From assembly GCA_965223305.1 (NCBI GenBank), contig CBDCWT010000084.1, forward strand, positions 1 through 64,000: DNA of 64,000 nt, read 5' to 3'. The position numbers and the translations under genes are program-made. This document shows positions 62,465 through 64,000 of this stretch, in pieces (within the stretch, counting starts at the first letter, position 1; each line of letters opens with the position of its first letter). Below the pieces are notes generated by a model that was not told where the DNA came from, did not search any database, and saw only the letters and a program-made list of their open reading frames with translations. This DNA comes from CBDCWT01 sp965223305. Lineage in GTDB: Bacteria > Planctomycetota > Planctomycetia > Pirellulales > Pirellulaceae.

Positions 62465-63720
62465 CGAAGCCTCTTGACAGGATTTACAGGATCACCGTCG
62501 GACGTAATCCAAAATCAGCCGCTGGGCGTTAGCCCATGGTTTCCACCGTACGCTGATGTCCCTCGGCTCGGCAGGAGCCTCGCCCTCCCGTTGACTGACA
62601 ACCTCGGATGTCTGCTCCTGCTCCTGTCTCCTGCTCCTGCTTCCCATTACCTCCCGGCTCGGCAGGAGCCTCGCCCTCCCGAACGCCGTACACGACTGTT
62701 GCACCGCAAAGGTGAGACGGGCGTCTCACAGTTGGAGCCGTCCACTCAATCTTGTTTCATCATGTTAATCCTGTCTTCTGTTTGTTTGACAGGATTTACA
62801 GGATCAACAGGATGGCCCGCGACCGTGCTACACAATCAGCCGCTGGGCGTTAGCCCACGGTTTCGACCGTAAGCACTACTCTGATGTCCCTCGGCTCGGC
62901 AGGAGCCTCGCCCTCCCGAACGCCGTACACGACTGTTGCACCGCAAAGCTGAGATGGGCATCTCGCAGTTGGAACCGGTACACTCAATCCTGTTTATCAT
63001 GTTGATCCTGTCTTTTGCTTGTTTGACAGGATTTACAGGATTAACAGGATGGCCCGCGACCGTGCTACAGAATCAGCCGCTGGGCGTTAGCCCACGGTTT
63101 CGACCGTAAGCACTACTCTGATGTCCCTCGGCTCGGCAGGAGCCTCGCCCTCCCGAACGCTGTACACGACTGTTGCACCGCAAAGGTGAGATGGGCGTCT
63201 CACAGTTGGAGCCGTCCACTCAATCTTGTTTCATCATGTTGATCCTGTCTTCTGTTTGTTTGACAGGATTTACAGGATCAACAGGATGGCCCGCGACCGT
63301 GCTACACAATCAGCCGCTGGGCGTTAGCCCACGGTTTCGACCGTAAGCACTACTCTGATGTCCCTCGGCTCGGCAGTAGCCTCGCCCTCCCGAACGCCGT
63401 ACACGACTGTTGCACCGCAAAGGTGAGATGGGCATCTCGCAGTTGGAGCCGGTACACTCAATCTTGTTTCATCATGTTGATCCTGTCTTCTGTTTGTTTG
63501 ACAGGATTTACAGGATCAACAGGATGGCCCGCGACCGTGCTACACAATCAGCCGCTGGGCGTTAGCCCATGGTTTCGACCGTAAGCACTACTCTGATGTC
63601 CCTCGGCTCGGCAGGAGCCTCGCCCTCCCGAACGTTGACTGACAACCTCGGATGTCTGCTCCTGTCTCCTGCTCCTGCTTCCCATTACCTCCCGGTTCGG
63701 CAGGAGCCTCGCCTTTTGCC
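62465..63720. repeat. Tandem array of composite repeats, four units of 237-238 bp plus flanking partial units
   Basis: GTT(G/A)ATCCTGTCTT modules stand at 62764, 63001, 63238 and 63476, with steps of 237, 237 and 238 bp. Each unit also carries GACAGGATTTACAGGATcAAC, GGGCGTTAGCCCACGG, and an inverted GGAGCCTCGCCCTCCC module. Partial units lie at about 62470-62740 and 63590-63720. The window end (63721-64000) shows no supported gene. Confidence 0.9.
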
Positions 63721-64000
63721 TGCTCTGTGCCGATTCATCAGACCAAGTGCTTTCTTCCCGCTTGTTTGACCCGATTTCGCTCCGCAACGATAATAGACCG
63801 AGAGCCTGTTAGCTGTCAGAACTCTTTGGTAGCTATGTACTTGTCTGCTGTTCGCAGCCATCCGGGGGCGAATGCCAGGCCGTCGTTTTTGTTGCCCAAC
63901 TCCGGCGAGGAAGACCAATGTGGTTTCCCAGTTTCACGACGCGTAGGCGCAAACGCCGACGGTGCCGGAAAGATGCCCGCCCGACTCTCTACGATCCGGT

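Noticed and set aside
1..64000. tRNA, rRNA or riboswitch genes
   Set aside because: No cloverleaf-like or rRNA-like sequence was recognised on reading. A covariance-model search would be needed to exclude them.

Overview
The window looks like chromosomal DNA of a planctomycete, probably a Pirellulales-type member of the Planctomycetota. This is inferred from gene content, since no rRNA or tRNA gene is visible. The markers are a DUF1549/DUF1553 plus DUF1501 pair, a DUF1559 protein, two FGly sulfatases, a serine/threonine kinase near an ECF sigma factor, two giant surface proteins with the planctomycete LEPR-XLL-like N-terminus, a multiheme protein with beta-propeller and PA14-like parts, and intergenic space packed with palindromic repeats.

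Layout. 1-4.8 kb: truncated TolC-like protein, M50-like membrane protease and a large Ser/Thr kinase, all on the minus strand. 5-10.2 kb: ECF sigma factor, preceded by a 1,337-residue fusion (glycoside-hydrolase-like, beta-lactamase-like, FG-GAP repeats). 11.4-14.1 kb: BlaI-type repressor and BlaR1-type M56 sensor whose periplasmic part is fused to polysaccharide-export and possibly secretin-like sequence. 14.7-16.7 kb: ATP-grasp ligase, GNAT acetyltransferase and an esterase fragment. 16.7-26.0 kb: five-gene minus-strand operon (14-repeat WD40 protein, DUF1549/DUF1553, DUF1501, ten-EF-hand protein, DUF1559). 26.4-31.6 kb: an inosose-dehydratase-like gene divergent from a five-heme protein. 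31.9-34.7 kb: EamA transporter and a complete IS1380-family element. 34.8-46 kb: two sulfatases, membrane proteins, an esterase and a DUF3604 protein. 47.4-55.8 kb: two surface proteins separated by a 110-bp-period repeat array. 56.1-62.4 kb: DUF72, a second esterase, heparinase II/III-like protein, Fe(II)/2-oxoglutarate oxygenase and thioredoxin-like protein. 62.4-64 kb: a 237-bp-period array.

The genes fit a bacterium that degrades sulfated or complex polysaccharides (sulfatases, heparinase-like lyase, carbohydrate esterases, glycosidase-like fusion, inositol catabolism) and devotes much coding capacity to surface proteins and signalling.

The most distinctive finding is a mobile-element system. 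One IS1380-family element (32984-34696) has perfect 16-bp terminal repeats and sits between CTAA duplications. Four dispersed 173-175-bp non-coding foldback elements (5030, 31745, 53170, 58119) share its ends, and each is flanked by a 4-bp duplication of the form YTAR (TTAG, TTAG, CTAG, CTAG). They look like MITEs mobilised by this transposase, and at least two of the five insertions lie inside other palindromic repeats. Separately, three otherwise conserved genes (blaI-like, the M56 fusion, the iolE-like gene) each carry one extra base in a homopolymer, which suggests either sequence errors or real lesions.
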